A stretch of DNA of 64,000 bases, taken from the NCBI RefSeq assembly GCF_008728515.1, contig NC_044977.1:193333603-193397602 (forward strand). Reading direction: 5' to 3'. This document shows positions 33,301 to 41,006 of the stretch, piece after piece. The DNA is from Papio anubis (lineage: Eukaryota; Chordata; Mammalia; Primates; Cercopithecidae). The position numbers were made by a program, and so were the translations under genes. A model generated the notes under the pieces. The model had not been told where the DNA came from and did no database searches. It was given only the letters and a program-made list of their open reading frames with translations. Position 1 is the first letter of the stretch, and the number at the start of each line of letters is the position of its first letter.

Positions 33301-36013
33301 CTGGGGATGCAGGCACACACCACCACACCCTGGGGATATAGGCGACACACCACCACACCTGGGGATACAGGCGCACACACCACCACACCTGGGGATACAG
33401 GCACACACACCACCACACCTGGGATACAGGGACACAACACTACACCTGGGGAGGGCACACACCACCACACATGGGGATACAGGCACACACCACCACGCCT
33501 GGGGGTACAGGGACACACACCACGCCTGGGGATGCAGGCACACACCACCACACCTGGGGATATAGGCGCACACACCACCACACCTGGGGATACAGGCGCA
33601 CACACCACCACACCTGGGGATACAGGCACACACACCACCACACCTGGGGATACAGGGACACAACACTACACCTGGGGAGGGCACACACCACCACACATGG
33701 GGATACAGGGACACACCACGCCTGGGGATGCAGGCACACACCACCACGCCTGGGGGATACAGGCGCACACACCACCACACCTGGGGATACAGGGACACAC
33801 ACCATGCCTGGGGATACAGGCACACACCACCACACATGGGGATACAGGGACACACACCACGCCTGGGGATACAGGCACACACCACGCCTGGGGATGCAGG
33901 CACACACCACCACGCCTGGGGATGCAGGCACACACCACCACCTGGGGATGCAGGCACACACCACCACACTTGGGATGCAGGCACACACCACCACGCTTGG
34001 GATACAGGCACACCACCACCTGGGGATACATGTAAGCACACACCACCACTTGGGGATACAGGCATCATTGACTCACCACGCCTGGGGATGGTGGCACACA
34101 CCACCACGCCTAGATGCAGGCACACACCACACCTGGGGATGCAGGCGCACCCCACCACGCCTGGGGATGCAGGCACACACCACCACGCCTGGGGGTACAG
34201 GCACACACCACCACACCTGGGGATACAGGCACACACCACCACGCCTTGGGATACAGGCACACACACACCACGCCTGGGGATGCAGGCACACACACCACAC
34301 TTGGCTAATTTTTATATTTTTTGTGGAGACAGGATTTCAGATAGGGTTTCACTACATTTCCCATGCTGGTCTTGAACGCCTAAGCTCAAGCCATCTGCCT
34401 GCCTTCTGTGGCTGCCCAGCTTAGGATCTTCTGTGTAAACAATCGTTTCATTCTCCTAATTCGTTTCCAATCTTTAAACCTTTTCTTGCTTTGTTACAGT
34501 GGCTAGGACCTCCAGTCCAATGTTGAGTAGAAGTGGTTAAGATGTATACTTGTATGCGTGCCTTGTTCCAAAGCCTGATGAGAAGGCAATAAATATGTCA
34601 CCATTTAGTATGATATTAGCCGTGTATATATATATATATTTTTTTTTTTTTCTTCTTTTTTGAGATGGAGTCTTGCTCTGTCGCCCAGGCTGGAGTGCAG
34701 TGGCGCGATCTTGGCTGACTGCAACCTCTGCCTCCTGGGTTCAAGCAATTATCCTGCCTCAGCCTCCCGAGTAGCTGAGATTACAGGCATGCGCCACCAC
34801 ACCCGGCTAAGTTTTTTGTATTTTTAGTAGAGACAGGGTTTCACCATACTGGCCTGGCTGGCCTCGAATTCCTGACCTTTTGATCTGCCTGCCTCAGGCT
34901 CCCAAAGTGTTGGGATTACGGGAATGAGCCACCATGCCTGGCCCAGTTTCTTTTTTTCTTTTCTTTTCTTTTTTTTTTTTTAATAGATTCTTTTTGTCAG
35001 ATTGAGGAAACTTCTTTCTATTCCCGATTGCTGAGAATTTTTATCATGAATAGGTATTCGATTTTGTCAGATGGTTTTTTGGTATTCCTTGAAATAATGT
35101 GAAATTGAAGATACGAAGGATGGATAGAAATTTCACCAAATTGGCCTGGTGCGCTGGCTCACATCTGTAATCCCAGCACTTTGGGAGGCCAACATGGGTG
35201 GATCACTTGGGGTCAGGAGTTTGAGACCAGCCTGGTCAACATGGAAAATCCGCGTCTGTACTAAAAATAAAACATATTAGCTGGGTGTGGTGGCACGTGC
35301 CTGTAATCCCAGCTACTTGGGAGGCTGAGGTGGGAGAATTGCTTGAACCCAGGAGGTGGAGGTTGCAATGAACTGAGATTGCACCACTACACTCCAGCCT
35401 GGGTGACAGACAGACTGTCTCAATAAAAAAATAAGAAAAAAAAAATTTGACCAAATTTGTTTTGCTTATTTTTATTTTGTTACTATTATTTTTTTTTTCC
35501 AGAAATGGTATAGTTTATAGATGCTGTTGTTAATAAAAAAAAAAAGATTTTCCTTTGAATTTGAATTTCTGTGTTGAACTCACCGTAATCCAAGAAAATT
35601 TGCTATAAAATATTTACAGGTCTGAAGAGTTATTTTATCAGTGACATCATGAGTTGGTGGCAGTGTTTACAGAGCCTGAAAATAATTCAGATAGGGGCTT
35701 TGGGTGTATGACTTCTAGGCATTATAGCATATGTGTGTTTTCTGTAGTATATAATGTAGGCTTTATATGAGGTCATACACATAATAGTAAAATGTTAGTT
35801 GTCGTTACTTTTAATTAATCATAAGATCACATTATTGTTCCAAAGCAAATGTGGCTTTCAGTAAAATTGTTAATTGTTGCTTTGCTGTTGTTTTTGTTTT
35901 TTTCTTTTCTCTAGACAGGGATGACGTTGAATGAGCGGTTTGGGATCCTGAAGGAACAAAGAGCCACTCTCACATACAACAAAGGGGGAAGCCGCTTTGT
36001 AACCGTGGGATAG
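6969..36013 (+). CDS. FYTTD1: FYTTD1 / UIF, UAP56-interacting mRNA export factor (9 coding exons, complete)
   Basis: Nine exons joined at 6969-7071, 13487-13618, 22779-22927, 24356-24468, 27196-27292, 27704-27765, 29959-30033, 31420-31546 and 35915-36013 give 957 nt: 318 codons plus TAG. Every intron is GT-AG and phase is kept throughout. The product matches the human protein I remember in both length and sequence. UIF is a nuclear adaptor that binds the helicase UAP56/DDX39B and passes mRNA to the NXF1 export receptor, partly redundantly with ALYREF; recruitment through the FACT subunit SSRP1 is reported. The N-terminal UAP56-binding motif is DKIDMSLDDIIKLNRK at residues 28-43. The rest is rich in Arg and Lys, low in acidic residues and probably disordered, as expected of an RNA- and NXF1-binding adaptor; no catalytic domain is visible. 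The start codon has G at -3 and is the only one upstream of the motif in frame. No frameshift or premature stop was seen, so the gene looks functional. Confidence 0.97.
8331..8622 (+). mobile_element. Alu (diverged)
   Basis: Full length with several deletions and a C-rich run near the end. Target duplication 'aaatgagaaa' on both sides. Confidence 0.9.
8640..8846 (+). mobile_element. MIR-like fragment
   Basis: Contains 'accaggtactgcactaagca' and 'tatcctcataataactctgt', matching the MIR core. Part (8714-8846) is repeated at 9133-9243. Confidence 0.65.
8857..9133 (-). mobile_element. AluS-like
   Basis: Antisense Alu lying between two copies of a MIR-like segment. Confidence 0.9.
9244..9415 (-). 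mobile_element. MIR-like fragment
   Basis: Antisense MIR signature: 'ctctgccactttgtagcc', 'ctcatctgtag', 'attaaatgag', 'cttagaacaggacctgg'. Confidence 0.65.
9420..10150. repeat. AT/GT-rich minisatellite, about 15 copies of about 48 bp
   Basis: Degenerate units of 44-56 bp, each containing a 'ggctttatttttatac' or 'gcctttgttatt' core and a 'tgtgtatgtctgtatata' block. Apparent open frames (Tyr/Cys/Val/Ile-rich) are a by-product of the repeat. Confidence 0.85.
10155..10290 (+). mobile_element. MIR-like 3' part
   Basis: 'ccattttatagaagtctgag' then 'gagaaattaagtaacttgc' match the MIR 3' half. It abuts the minisatellite. Confidence 0.65.
11086..11387 (-). mobile_element. AluY/S-like
   Basis: Antisense, with 'actgcaagctccgcctccc' typical of younger Alus. 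Confidence 0.9.
12005..12050. repeat. (GT)n(TA)n microsatellite
   Basis: About 14 GT units followed by about 9 TA units, next to the poly-T of an Alu. Confidence 0.9.
12051..12370 (-). mobile_element. AluJ-like with internal duplication
   Basis: Antisense old Alu. The segment 'ggcacgcaccac' is repeated at about 12182 and 12211, at the same place in Alu where the 28-bp array at 33087 arose. Confidence 0.85.
12861..13181 (-). mobile_element. AluS-like
   Basis: Antisense, flanked by the imperfect duplication 'gaaggtggtcatctt' / 'gaagggggtcatctt'. Lies 305 bp upstream of FYTTD1 exon 2. Confidence 0.9.
13487..13618 (+). CDS. FYTTD1: FYTTD1 coding exon 2
   Basis: 132 nt encoding the rest of Asp35 through Ser78 and the first base of Gly79. 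It completes the UAP56-binding motif (DDIIKLNRK) and continues into a basic stretch with many Arg and Gln (about residues 52-76). Donor gtaagt at 13619. The upstream flank has an antisense Alu 305 bp away and the downstream flank a sense Alu about 1 kb away. Confidence 0.95.
14638..14905 (+). mobile_element. AluJ-like
   Basis: Diverged; lacks the usual A-rich tail. Confidence 0.85.
15052..15355 (-). mobile_element. AluS-like
   Basis: Antisense with a small duplication ('gcctcctgcctcggcc') near the 5' end of the element. Confidence 0.9.
16147..16562. repeat. 27-bp minisatellite, 15 copies
   Basis: Unit 'tgttcttcagtggaggaatg' plus 'tatagag'. Variant copies have 'ggtagagtg' or 'ggagtaatg' and cluster together, suggesting block duplication. 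It follows an L2-like scrap (16111-16130). Confidence 0.95.
16565..17125. mobile_element. Old interspersed repeats, family not assigned
   Basis: Two blocks, about 16565-16755 and 16760-17125, resemble high-copy mammalian repeats (the second ends 'acaaacattcagtcctta'). I do not trust my memory for the family names. Confidence 0.45.
17227..17520 (+). mobile_element. AluS-like
   Basis: Full length, directly abutting the next Alu head to tail. Confidence 0.9.
17522..17824 (+). mobile_element. AluY-like
   Basis: Carries 'gagatccggccactgcgctcc', a right-arm variant I associate with Old World monkeys. The tail contains a short (CA)n. Confidence 0.9.
17828..17975 (+). mobile_element. L1P 3' end
   Basis: 'taatacctcagtgatggaat' and 'aacctgcacatcctgcacat' are the L1 3' UTR terminus. 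The next AluY inserted into its tail. Confidence 0.8.
17976..18275 (+). mobile_element. AluY, Old World monkey-type
   Basis: 'ggctcaagcctg' head. Perfect 15-bp duplication (aatttgttatttttc) at 17961-17975 and 18276-18290. Confidence 0.95.
18381..18675 (+). mobile_element. AluS-like
   Basis: Full length with a short A tail. Confidence 0.9.
18749..18874 (+). mobile_element. Alu left monomer
   Basis: A single left arm ending in 'gtctctacaaaaaaa'. It could be a free left monomer or a truncated Alu. Confidence 0.75.
19669..19967 (+). mobile_element. AluS/Y-like
   Basis: Full length; the right arm has 'gagatccggccactgcactcc'. Confidence 0.9.
20090..20399 (-). mobile_element. AluS-like
   Basis: Antisense, with a TTTA-patterned tail. 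Confidence 0.9.
20616..20770. repeat. 31-bp tandem repeat, 5 copies
   Basis: Units start attatcatacg and end gctcagctcag. The last, most diverged copy ends 'ctcagcacag' and runs into 'tgcctaggacag', the antisense MIR/L2 end, so the array may have grown from such an element. Confidence 0.9.
20941..21237 (+). mobile_element. AluS-like
   Basis: Full length, with a short A-rich tail. Confidence 0.9.
21467..21521. repeat. (GT)n microsatellite
   Basis: About 20 GT units interrupted once by 'gagacaggg', at the tail side of an antisense Alu. Confidence 0.9.
21521..21798 (-). mobile_element. AluS/J-like
   Basis: Antisense, its usual T tail replaced by the (GT)n tract. Confidence 0.88.
21868..22112 (-). 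mobile_element. AluJ-like, internally deleted
   Basis: Antisense, missing about 60 bp after 'ctctgttg'. The tail is (TTTA)n-like. Confidence 0.85.
22310..22505. mobile_element. hAT-like MITE remnant (tentative)
   Basis: Ends such as 'gcgttgttcaata' and 'taaccacagatggttagta' resemble a common Charlie-type element also seen at 53390. It contains the palindrome at 22369. Confidence 0.4.
22369..22416. repeat. 48-nt near-perfect palindrome
   Basis: Arms 'aaaatatttcact' and 'agtgaaatatttt' are perfect complements; inner arms 'atgattt' and 'aaatcat' also pair. Confidence 0.85.
22779..22927 (+). CDS. FYTTD1: FYTTD1 coding exon 3
   Basis: 149 nt encoding Gly79 (remainder) to Lys128. A good polypyrimidine tract (ttcttctctttttgcttcctctag) precedes it, and the donor is gtagga. 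The peptide is strongly basic and includes NRRGRVMPGKRRPNG, fitting an RNA- or NXF1-contacting region by composition. It ends in phase 0. Confidence 0.95.
23140..23398 (-). mobile_element. AluS-like, internally deleted
   Basis: Antisense, lacking about 45 bp between 'ttggctca' and 'gccttctgagtag'. Confidence 0.88.
23409..23703 (-). mobile_element. AluS-like
   Basis: Antisense, only about 10 bp after the previous Alu. Confidence 0.9.
24356..24468 (+). CDS. FYTTD1: FYTTD1 coding exon 4
   Basis: 113 nt encoding Asn129 to Arg165 and two bases of Lys166. It starts at acceptor gatag and ends at aga-aa with donor gtaagt. It is recognised by the peptide NIEQYFPVLKRKANLLRQ. The acceptor polypyrimidine tract is short and interrupted (cttgccttctgatag). 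Confidence 0.94.
24771..25085 (-). mobile_element. AluJ-like
   Basis: Antisense, with 'tgctcactgctcactgg' slippage in the right arm. Confidence 0.88.
25311..25437 (+). mobile_element. Alu monomer
   Basis: A single arm joining the 'gctgggcacagtgg' head to right-arm-like sequence. Confidence 0.75.
25605..25913 (+). mobile_element. AluS-like
   Basis: Full length, with an A-rich AAAAC-patterned tail. Confidence 0.9.
26222..26328 (+). mobile_element. L1 3' end
   Basis: 'gcagcaaaccaccatggcgc' to 'cttaaagtaaaatta' matches the extreme 3' end of a primate L1. Confidence 0.75.
26411..26701 (-). mobile_element. AluS-like
   Basis: Antisense. Together with the sense Alu at 25605 it forms a close inverted pair inside intron 4. 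Confidence 0.9.
27196..27292 (+). CDS. FYTTD1: FYTTD1 coding exon 5
   Basis: 97 nt encoding the end of Lys166 to Lys198. Acceptor ttgttgcag, donor gtattt. The donor is weaker than its neighbours at positions +4 to +5, so this exon is a candidate for variable inclusion; skipping it would shift the frame. Confidence 0.94.
27704..27765 (+). CDS. FYTTD1: FYTTD1 coding exon 6
   Basis: 62 nt encoding Val199 to Arg218 and two bases of Gln219. Acceptor ctcttcag after a long T tract, donor gtaagt. Only 411 bp separate it from exon 5, with no large repeat between them. Confidence 0.94.
27885..28062 (+). mobile_element. 7SL-derived monomer (FLAM-like or truncated 7SL pseudogene)
   Basis: 'cctgtagtcccagctagttg' then 'aaggctgtgaagtgccatga' then 'cacctgtgcatcgccactgc'. 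The 'cctgtgcatcgccactgc' block recalls 7SL RNA, which has 'cctgtgaatagccactgc' there, more than the Alu right arm. Confidence 0.6.
28541..28714. mobile_element. Tigger-type MITE with TA duplication
   Basis: Terminal inverted repeats 'cagttggccttctgtgtc' and, reversed, 'cagccagctctctgtatcc', flanked by TA on each side. Contains 'ggttccaggacc' and 'ctcaagtccctta', typical of this group. Confidence 0.75.
29268..29560 (-). mobile_element. AluS-like
   Basis: Antisense, about 400 bp upstream of exon 7. Confidence 0.9.
29959..30033 (+). CDS. FYTTD1: FYTTD1 coding exon 7
   Basis: 75 nt, a multiple of three, encoding the end of Gln219 to Pro243 and two bases of Val244. Acceptor gatactag, donor gtaagt. 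Skipping it would keep the frame and remove 25 residues. Antisense Alus lie about 400 bp upstream and 260 bp downstream. Confidence 0.94.
30297..30604 (-). mobile_element. AluJ-like with 38-bp internal duplication
   Basis: Antisense. Units 30413-30450 and 30451-30488 are a two-copy tandem duplication of the 'gagtagctgggactgcaggt' segment. Confidence 0.88.
30797..31097 (-). mobile_element. AluJ-like
   Basis: Antisense and strongly diverged. Confidence 0.85.
31420..31546 (+). CDS. FYTTD1: FYTTD1 coding exon 8
   Basis: 127 nt encoding the end of Val244 to Gln286. Acceptor ttctaatag, donor gtaaaa. It contains the peptide TQKPRLTRTAAPSFLTKREQ. The following intron contains the large antisense L1 and the 28-bp minisatellite. 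Confidence 0.95.
31620..32498 (-). mobile_element. Old L1, 3' UTR part (antisense)
   Basis: 'ttcacttagcataatgtttt', 'taaatacctaggagtagaat' and 'tttgaggaactgctggactg' are antisense L1 3' landmarks. Interrupted by the AluY at 32021. Confidence 0.85.
32021..32333 (-). mobile_element. AluY, Old World monkey-type
   Basis: Antisense; 'ggcttgagccaccgcgcc' and 'gtggccagatctcagctc' are the lineage markers. Perfect 18-bp duplication ggtttatagtaactcttt at 32003-32020 and 32334-32351, inside the old L1. Confidence 0.95.
32499..32544. repeat. Inverted repeat, left arm
   Basis: Begins 'tagcaagattacaggataca'. It is the reverse complement of 32851-32900, apart from an indel of about 10 bp. L1-derived but in sense orientation, opposite to the surrounding L1. 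Confidence 0.85.
32545..32838 (+). mobile_element. AluS-like
   Basis: Forms the loop between the inverted-repeat arms. Partial duplication 'gtcaaaacc' / 'gtcaaaaacc'. Confidence 0.9.
32851..32900. repeat. Inverted repeat, right arm
   Basis: Ends 'ttgtatcctgtaatcttgct', complementary to the left arm and continuous with antisense L1 downstream. Confidence 0.85.
32941..34424 (-). mobile_element. AluJ-like carrying an internal minisatellite
   Basis: Antisense Alu whose start (32941-33090) and end (34300-34424) are separated by the array at 33087-34305. Without the array it would be a normal Alu of about 280 bp. Confidence 0.85.
33087..34305. repeat. 28-bp minisatellite, about 43 copies, inside an Alu
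   Basis: Unit 'ggggatacaggcacacacca' plus 'ccacacct', with 26-31-bp variants. Blocks of variants recur in order (33440-33560 and 33640-33760, for example), showing higher-order duplication. Open frames on both strands arise because the unit lacks stops; 28 bp makes an 84-bp, 28-residue period. Confidence 0.95.
34640..34943 (-). mobile_element. AluS-like
   Basis: Antisense, preceded by a (TA)n tract at 34626-34640. Confidence 0.9.
35141..35445 (+). mobile_element. AluS-like
   Basis: Full length. Imperfect duplication 'tttcaccaaatt' before and 'tttgaccaaatt' after. Confidence 0.9.
35915..36013 (+). CDS. FYTTD1: FYTTD1 coding exon 9 (C-terminus and stop)
   Basis: Encodes Thr287 to Gly318 and TAG at 36011-36013. 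The acceptor is cttttctctag after a T-rich tract. The C-terminal residues end in GGSRFVTVG. The exon continues as the 3' UTR. Confidence 0.95.
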   Translation, partial: TGMTLNERFGILKEQRATLTYNKGGSRFVTVG

Positions 36014-38380
36014 GTCCCATGTCAAAGGAACTTTTGAGAGATGACTCTGAAAAGTTGAATTGCTTGAAGAGTTCATCACAGAAATTCAAGAAACTTTACT
36101 TCAAAATATTCACAAGGCTAAATAACTCTTATTTTTATTTTTGAAGTTTTTTTTTTTTTTAACGTATAAAATAATGCCCTGAAAGAATAATAGGGATTAT
36201 ACCTATCTGTTCTTGAAGATTTCATGGTTGGCTCAGACAGAACAATCATCTGTTTGACTTCTTTGGTTCCTCATGCAGCAGAAGGAAGACAGAAAGATCG
36301 AAATTGATTATTTTTATGATAGTGGTATTCAGGATCTCATCACCTTTGCCCATATTTTAGACTTTGTCATGGTAAATCTTGGTCTTCAGAAACATGAGTA
36401 GGTCCCTTTGTTGCTGTCACTTACCCTTTAATAGTGTTGATGTAGTCAGTACAGTTGCCTTTTCTTCATTAGAGATACAAAAAAAATGCACTAGAATTCC
36501 GGTTCTGGGTTTTAAGATTTATGGGAAGATCTAGAACTTGGTTCATTTTTCAGACAGTGTAATCCCCTGGAATTGCACAGCTTTAGTGCTGAACTTTTAA
36601 CAAGAAATGGGACTCTAGGTACTAGTCTCCGTTTAAAATGTTGGTGTTAAAGACTATAAATGCATATTTACAAGGTTATCTGATAGGGCCTTGGAGGAGA
36701 AGATCCAATTTTTAAAAATGACAGTTTGTGTTTAATAAACGAAGGCATGAGAGGAAGTAAGTAGCAAGTTGAAGGACAGGTAGTTGAGATGAAAAACTTC
36801 AAAACCCAGGTTATAGGTGTACTGTTTGGATTTAGCCTAGTCTTGAGTCTAGTGTCCACAAAGTATTCAAATGATATTTAGAAGAATTATAACTATTACA
36901 TTGAATTGAGTCCCTTGGATATTTTGATAGTAAAATTAATAGCCATAAAGTCCTAGACTTCTTATTTGAAGTTAACATTTCTTATTTGAAAACTTGAAAT
37001 TTATGAGCTTTGAAGATTGCAAAATTAAATAATTTATAGCTCCAAAAACAAAAATATACTTGTATATGTCACAGAAAAAATGCAAAATTTATAATAGAGT
37101 TACATTAACCTTGTTGTTTACCTTTCACTGATTTCTTATATGGTATAAATTAAAGTTCAGGCATTTATGGGGAGCAAATGCCCTCCCCCACCACCCCACC
37201 ACCTGCCACCTCTGAGGGAGTGGGAGAAGTGAGTCTGTGCCAAGATAGTACTGAGTCCTCAGATGTTGTATACTGTAAATTACGGTATAATGCCAAATGC
37301 AGCAAAATCTTCCAGCTATACGTTACAAGTTTGGTCATTTTGAGGCTTGACGTTTTAGTTTGCCATTATGTTAAAAACATCTAAATAGGTGTTAGTTTCT
37401 CAGGAGTAGATTGTTAGTGTTGACTTTTCCTGTAAAACAAACATCGTTCTTGGCCTGCCTTGCATTGTATACTAGACTTCATTGTTGCCTCTCATGCTTC
37501 TTGAGTTACTTAATGATTTATGCTAGCCATGGAAAGCTATCAGTAACAGTTTTCACGCTTATACCAAAGAATTAAATCTGATTCTTAATATCTGATATTT
37601 TGCTGGTACTTGTACTGATAAGTGATTATTGGAAGTCAGTCACAGAATTTGAAAATAAATTCTAGTCTCTCCTTAGCTATTTGATGCTTTTCATATAGGC
37701 CAAGAACTCATTGCAAAACATTTTTGCAAGTATGAATGCCTGTATTTGGTCTAGGAACAGTACATTTTAGTCTGATTTAGAATTACTGGTAGCTTATTTT
37801 AAAGCAAGGAAAAGCAGCTGAGCTCGAGTTTGCTGTCTTTAGAACGGTTTGTGAAAATATGGTATAAAGGTGTTTTCATTTTCCTGTTCTTACCTATTGT
37901 ATAGAGCTATTAATGCCATTTTTTGGGAAAACCTTAAAAATTGCCCCAAATACTGACATTGAGTGCATCAAATAACAAATTGTCTTTGGTATATTAAATT
38001 TTTATTCTTCATGCATCTGTAATTTAATTTTAAGTATAATGTTTTGCCTTTGGTACAACTAAATTAAAACTCTTGGTGGTCACATGTATATAAACAAAAC
38101 AATATGCTTTGTTGAAGGAAAATTTTCTTTATTGGAATGTGGTTGTAATCCTTGTTCAGTTCTTAAGTTTTGGTTTTTTTAAAAAACAGGATGCAACTTA
38201 AAATTTTCTTTGCATCAAGGTATATGCAAAACATTGATGCAGTGCATCACAAAACGGAAGTTTGTATTTAATGAGGAGGTGCTTTACACTGTACTTTTTG
38301 GTGTTTTTTGGAAAAGTTACATTTAGATCTATTCTGAAGCTGTTCATTTTTAACAAATAAAATGTTACAGGTTTCACATG
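36014..38380 (+). other. FYTTD1: FYTTD1 3' UTR
   Basis: About 2.4 kb of AT-rich DNA free of Alu insertions, running from the stop codon to just past the AATAAA at 38356. Lack of young repeats across 2.4 kb contrasts with the rest of the window and fits a transcribed, constrained UTR. AATAAA also occurs at 36734-36739 and 37654-37659 and could give shorter forms. The cleavage point is inferred. Confidence 0.75.
38356..38361 (+). terminator. FYTTD1 main poly(A) signal candidate
   Basis: A canonical AATAAA followed within about 25 bases by a GT/T-rich tract. It is the last such signal before the Alu at 38591. Confidence 0.6.
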
Positions 38381-38590
38381 ATTTATTCTTAGCTCTAAAG
38401 ATTGAGTTGTGGTTTTTAGATTGTTCTATGTTATGAAGAACTTTGTAGTGGTTATTTGTAGTTTTTAGAGTGTGAAACGTTATCTACTAGCAAAATTGGT
38501 AACTCACTCTAGTCTCTCCTATTAGCATCCGTCTCTCTCTTGATGATTTCATTTGTAGCTCCAACAAATGAATCTAAAAAATAGAATCCA

Positions 38591-38893
38591 GGCTGGGTAG
38601 GGTGGCTCATGCCTGTAATCCCAGAACTTTGGGAGGCCAAGGCAGGTAGATCACGAAGTCAGGAGCAAGACCAGCTGGCCAACACAGTGAAACCCTATCT
38701 TTACTAAAAATACAAACATCAGCCAGGTGTGGTGGCATGTGCCTGTGGTACCAGCTACTTAGGAGGCTGAGGCGGGAGAGTTGCTTGAACCCAGGAAGCA
38801 GAGATTGCAGTGAGCCGAGACCATGCCATTGCACTCCAGCCTGGGTGACAGTGAGACTCTGTCTCAAAAAAAGAAAAAGAAAAAGAAAAAAAG
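38591..38893 (+). mobile_element. AluS-like
   Basis: First Alu after the 3' UTR; small deletions in the left arm. Confidence 0.9.
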
Positions 38894-38947
38894 AATCCAA
38901 TATACTTTGCAATGCAGAATACTGGATTACCGCTCCTTTTACATCTT

Positions 38948-38953
38948 AATAAA
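38948..38953 (+). terminator. Alternative distal poly(A) signal candidate
   Basis: AATAAA followed by gtgagtgccagtgttttt, a downstream GT/T-rich context. It sits after a sense Alu and would lengthen the UTR by about 590 nt. Use is unproven. Confidence 0.25.
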
Positions 38954-39291
38954 GTGAGTGCCAGTGTTTTTAAGAGTTGCGTGTGGCAGAGTTATTTTTT
39001 GAGCTCAGATCTTCTAATTCTTAATTGATAATAAACTGCTTCTGTGAATTGAACACCCACAGAAAATAGTGAAATGGTGTATGGTTTTCAAATACCTAAG
39101 AATTGGTAATAGCCATGTTTTAGCATTTTTAGCATGGTAAGTAAATATATTCTACCAGTGATGATTATACTTTATTACTTTGTTATTCAAGTTAGGTAGG
39201 CCTGTTAGAAAAGTCCAGTATTCCTAATCAGATACGCAGTTTTTAAAAGCAGGCATAAACTCTTCACCACAATTTTAATTACAGTTGTCCC

Positions 39292-39487
39292 TCAGTATAC
39301 ATGGGGGATTGGTTCCAGACCCTTGTATATACCCAACCCTGCACAATACTGAAGTCCACCTGTGTATACGAAAAGTTGGCCCACTGTGTACATGGATTTT
39401 GCATTCCAAGATTTTTTTTGGTTCAAAACAATTTGCTTGTGAGTAGAACCAAGTAATTCAAAGCCACGTTGTTCAAGGGGTCAGCTG
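39292..39487. mobile_element. Tigger-type MITE
   Basis: Starts 'cagttgtccctcagtatac' and ends 'gttcaaggggtcagctg', forming imperfect terminal inverted repeats. Confidence 0.7.
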
Positions 39488-40016
39488 TTTAAGACAATCA
39501 TAAAATACTATGTCTGAGGAAACAAGCTTCAATCCTCAGTGGCTAGTTTTTATTAGAATAGGTGTGTATATCTAATTATTAATATTTTGCTGTTAATAGC
39601 TTTGTAATTCACACAAAATATACAGGCCCAGAGTAATTTTTGTTGATTTATTTTTACTACAAAGAGATTAGAGAAAAAATAACTCACTTGGCAGTAGAGA
39701 AAATGAATACCATATTGGTAATATTAAAGCAGAAAATAATTCATTTCTGATCAGTAGTGCTTTCAGTTTTCATCAGAATTATTTTTTTTTTCTTGCCACT
39801 GTGAAAAAGCAGTTAAGCATGTAAAGCTTCCTTTAGAGAGGGTTCTTTTTGGATAGATCAATTTGGAACTAGCTTCTTTTTTTAAAAAAATGATACTTGA
39901 ATCAACAGCATTTACTACAAGAATTGTGGACTATGGTGGACCATTAATAGGGATTTAAAGGTTTACTTAGAACTTGTAGACTTCTGATATCTTTTATTTC
40001 CCTTCTCACTACAGTT

Positions 40017-40314
40017 TTATTTTATTTTATTTTTTGAGATGGAGTTTCGCTCTTGTTGCCCAGGTTGGAGTGCAATGGTGCGATCTCAGCTCACCCCAAC
40101 CTCTGTCTCCTGGGTTCAAGCGATTCTCCTGCCTCAGCCTCCCGAGTGGCTGGGACTACAGGTGCCCACCACCACGACCTGTTAATTTTGCATTTTTAGT
40201 AGAGATGGGGTTTCTCCATGTTGGCCAGGCTGGTCTCAAACTCTGGACTTCAGGTGATCCGCCTGCCTGGGCCAAAGTGCTGGGATTACAGGCGGGAGCC
40301 ACCGCACCCGGCCT
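40017..40314 (-). mobile_element. AluS-like
   Basis: Antisense, with a TTTTA-patterned tail. Confidence 0.9.
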
Positions 40315-40538
40315 ACAGCTTTTCTACCTATGTTTAATAGGAAGCTTGATAACACAAGCAAATGTGATGCCATTCTGGGACTGAAATGTCTTCTTCTGAG
40401 TGTATTCAGATGAGGTGTACCAGTGTTTAAAGATTAGTTGGAAGCTATTCTCCTCGTGTGCATGTGTAATTTCTACTTACTCCATTTCCTTTTAATGAGA
40501 AAAGAATCATGTTGTCTGAATTTTCCTGTATAAAGTTG

Positions 40539-40842
40539 TTTTTTTTTTTTTTTTTTTTTGAGACGGAGTCTGGCTCTGTCGCCCAGGCTGGAGTGCAGTG
40601 GCTGGATCTCAGCTCACTGCAAGCTCCGCCTCCCGGGTTTGCGCCATTCTCCTGCCTCAGCCTCCCGAGTAGCTGGGACTACAGGCGCCCACCACCTCGC
40701 CCGGCTATTTTTTTGTATTTTTTAGTAGAGACGGGGTTTCACTGTGTTAGCCAGGATGGTCTCGATCTCCTGACCTCGTGATCCGCCCGTCTCGGCCTCC
40801 CAAAGTGCTGGGATTACAGGCTTGAGCCACCGCGCCCGGCCT
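40539..40842 (-). mobile_element. AluY, Old World monkey-type
   Basis: Antisense; 'gcttgagccaccgcgcccgg' end and 'cagtggctggatctcagctc'. Short duplication 'taaagtt'. Confidence 0.92.
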
Positions 40843-41006
40843 AAAGTTTTAAAAAGTTAATTATTAGGACTTCTTTTTAAAGGAGTAAGCAATGGAAGGA
40901 TCAAACATTTATTAAATATATTCAGCAAATATATAAATGTATTCAGCAAGGAAGAGAATGGGATTTACCTCAATCCTATTCATACTGCTTTGAGTTTATA
41001 AAAGTG

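Larger units (their letters stand above)
32846..35135 (-). mobile_element. Old L1, ORF2 part (antisense, interrupted)
   Basis: L1 pieces at 32846-32940, 34432-34640 and 34985-35135 continue in order ('ccagtccaatgttgagtaga', 'ttgctgagaatttttatcat'). Two Alus split them. Probably the same insertion as 31620-32498. Confidence 0.75.
31547..35914 (+). other. FYTTD1 intron 8
   Basis: 4.4 kb, almost wholly repeat-derived: one old antisense L1 cut by five Alus, one of which carries a 1.2-kb minisatellite. 35449-35914 is single-copy. Confidence 0.85.

Noticed and set aside
33040..34293. Open frames of 417, 317 and 281 residues on both strands, Cys/Val/Pro- or His/Thr-rich
   Set aside because: They are a by-product of a stop-free 28-bp minisatellite inside an intronic Alu; the same unit is read in every frame.
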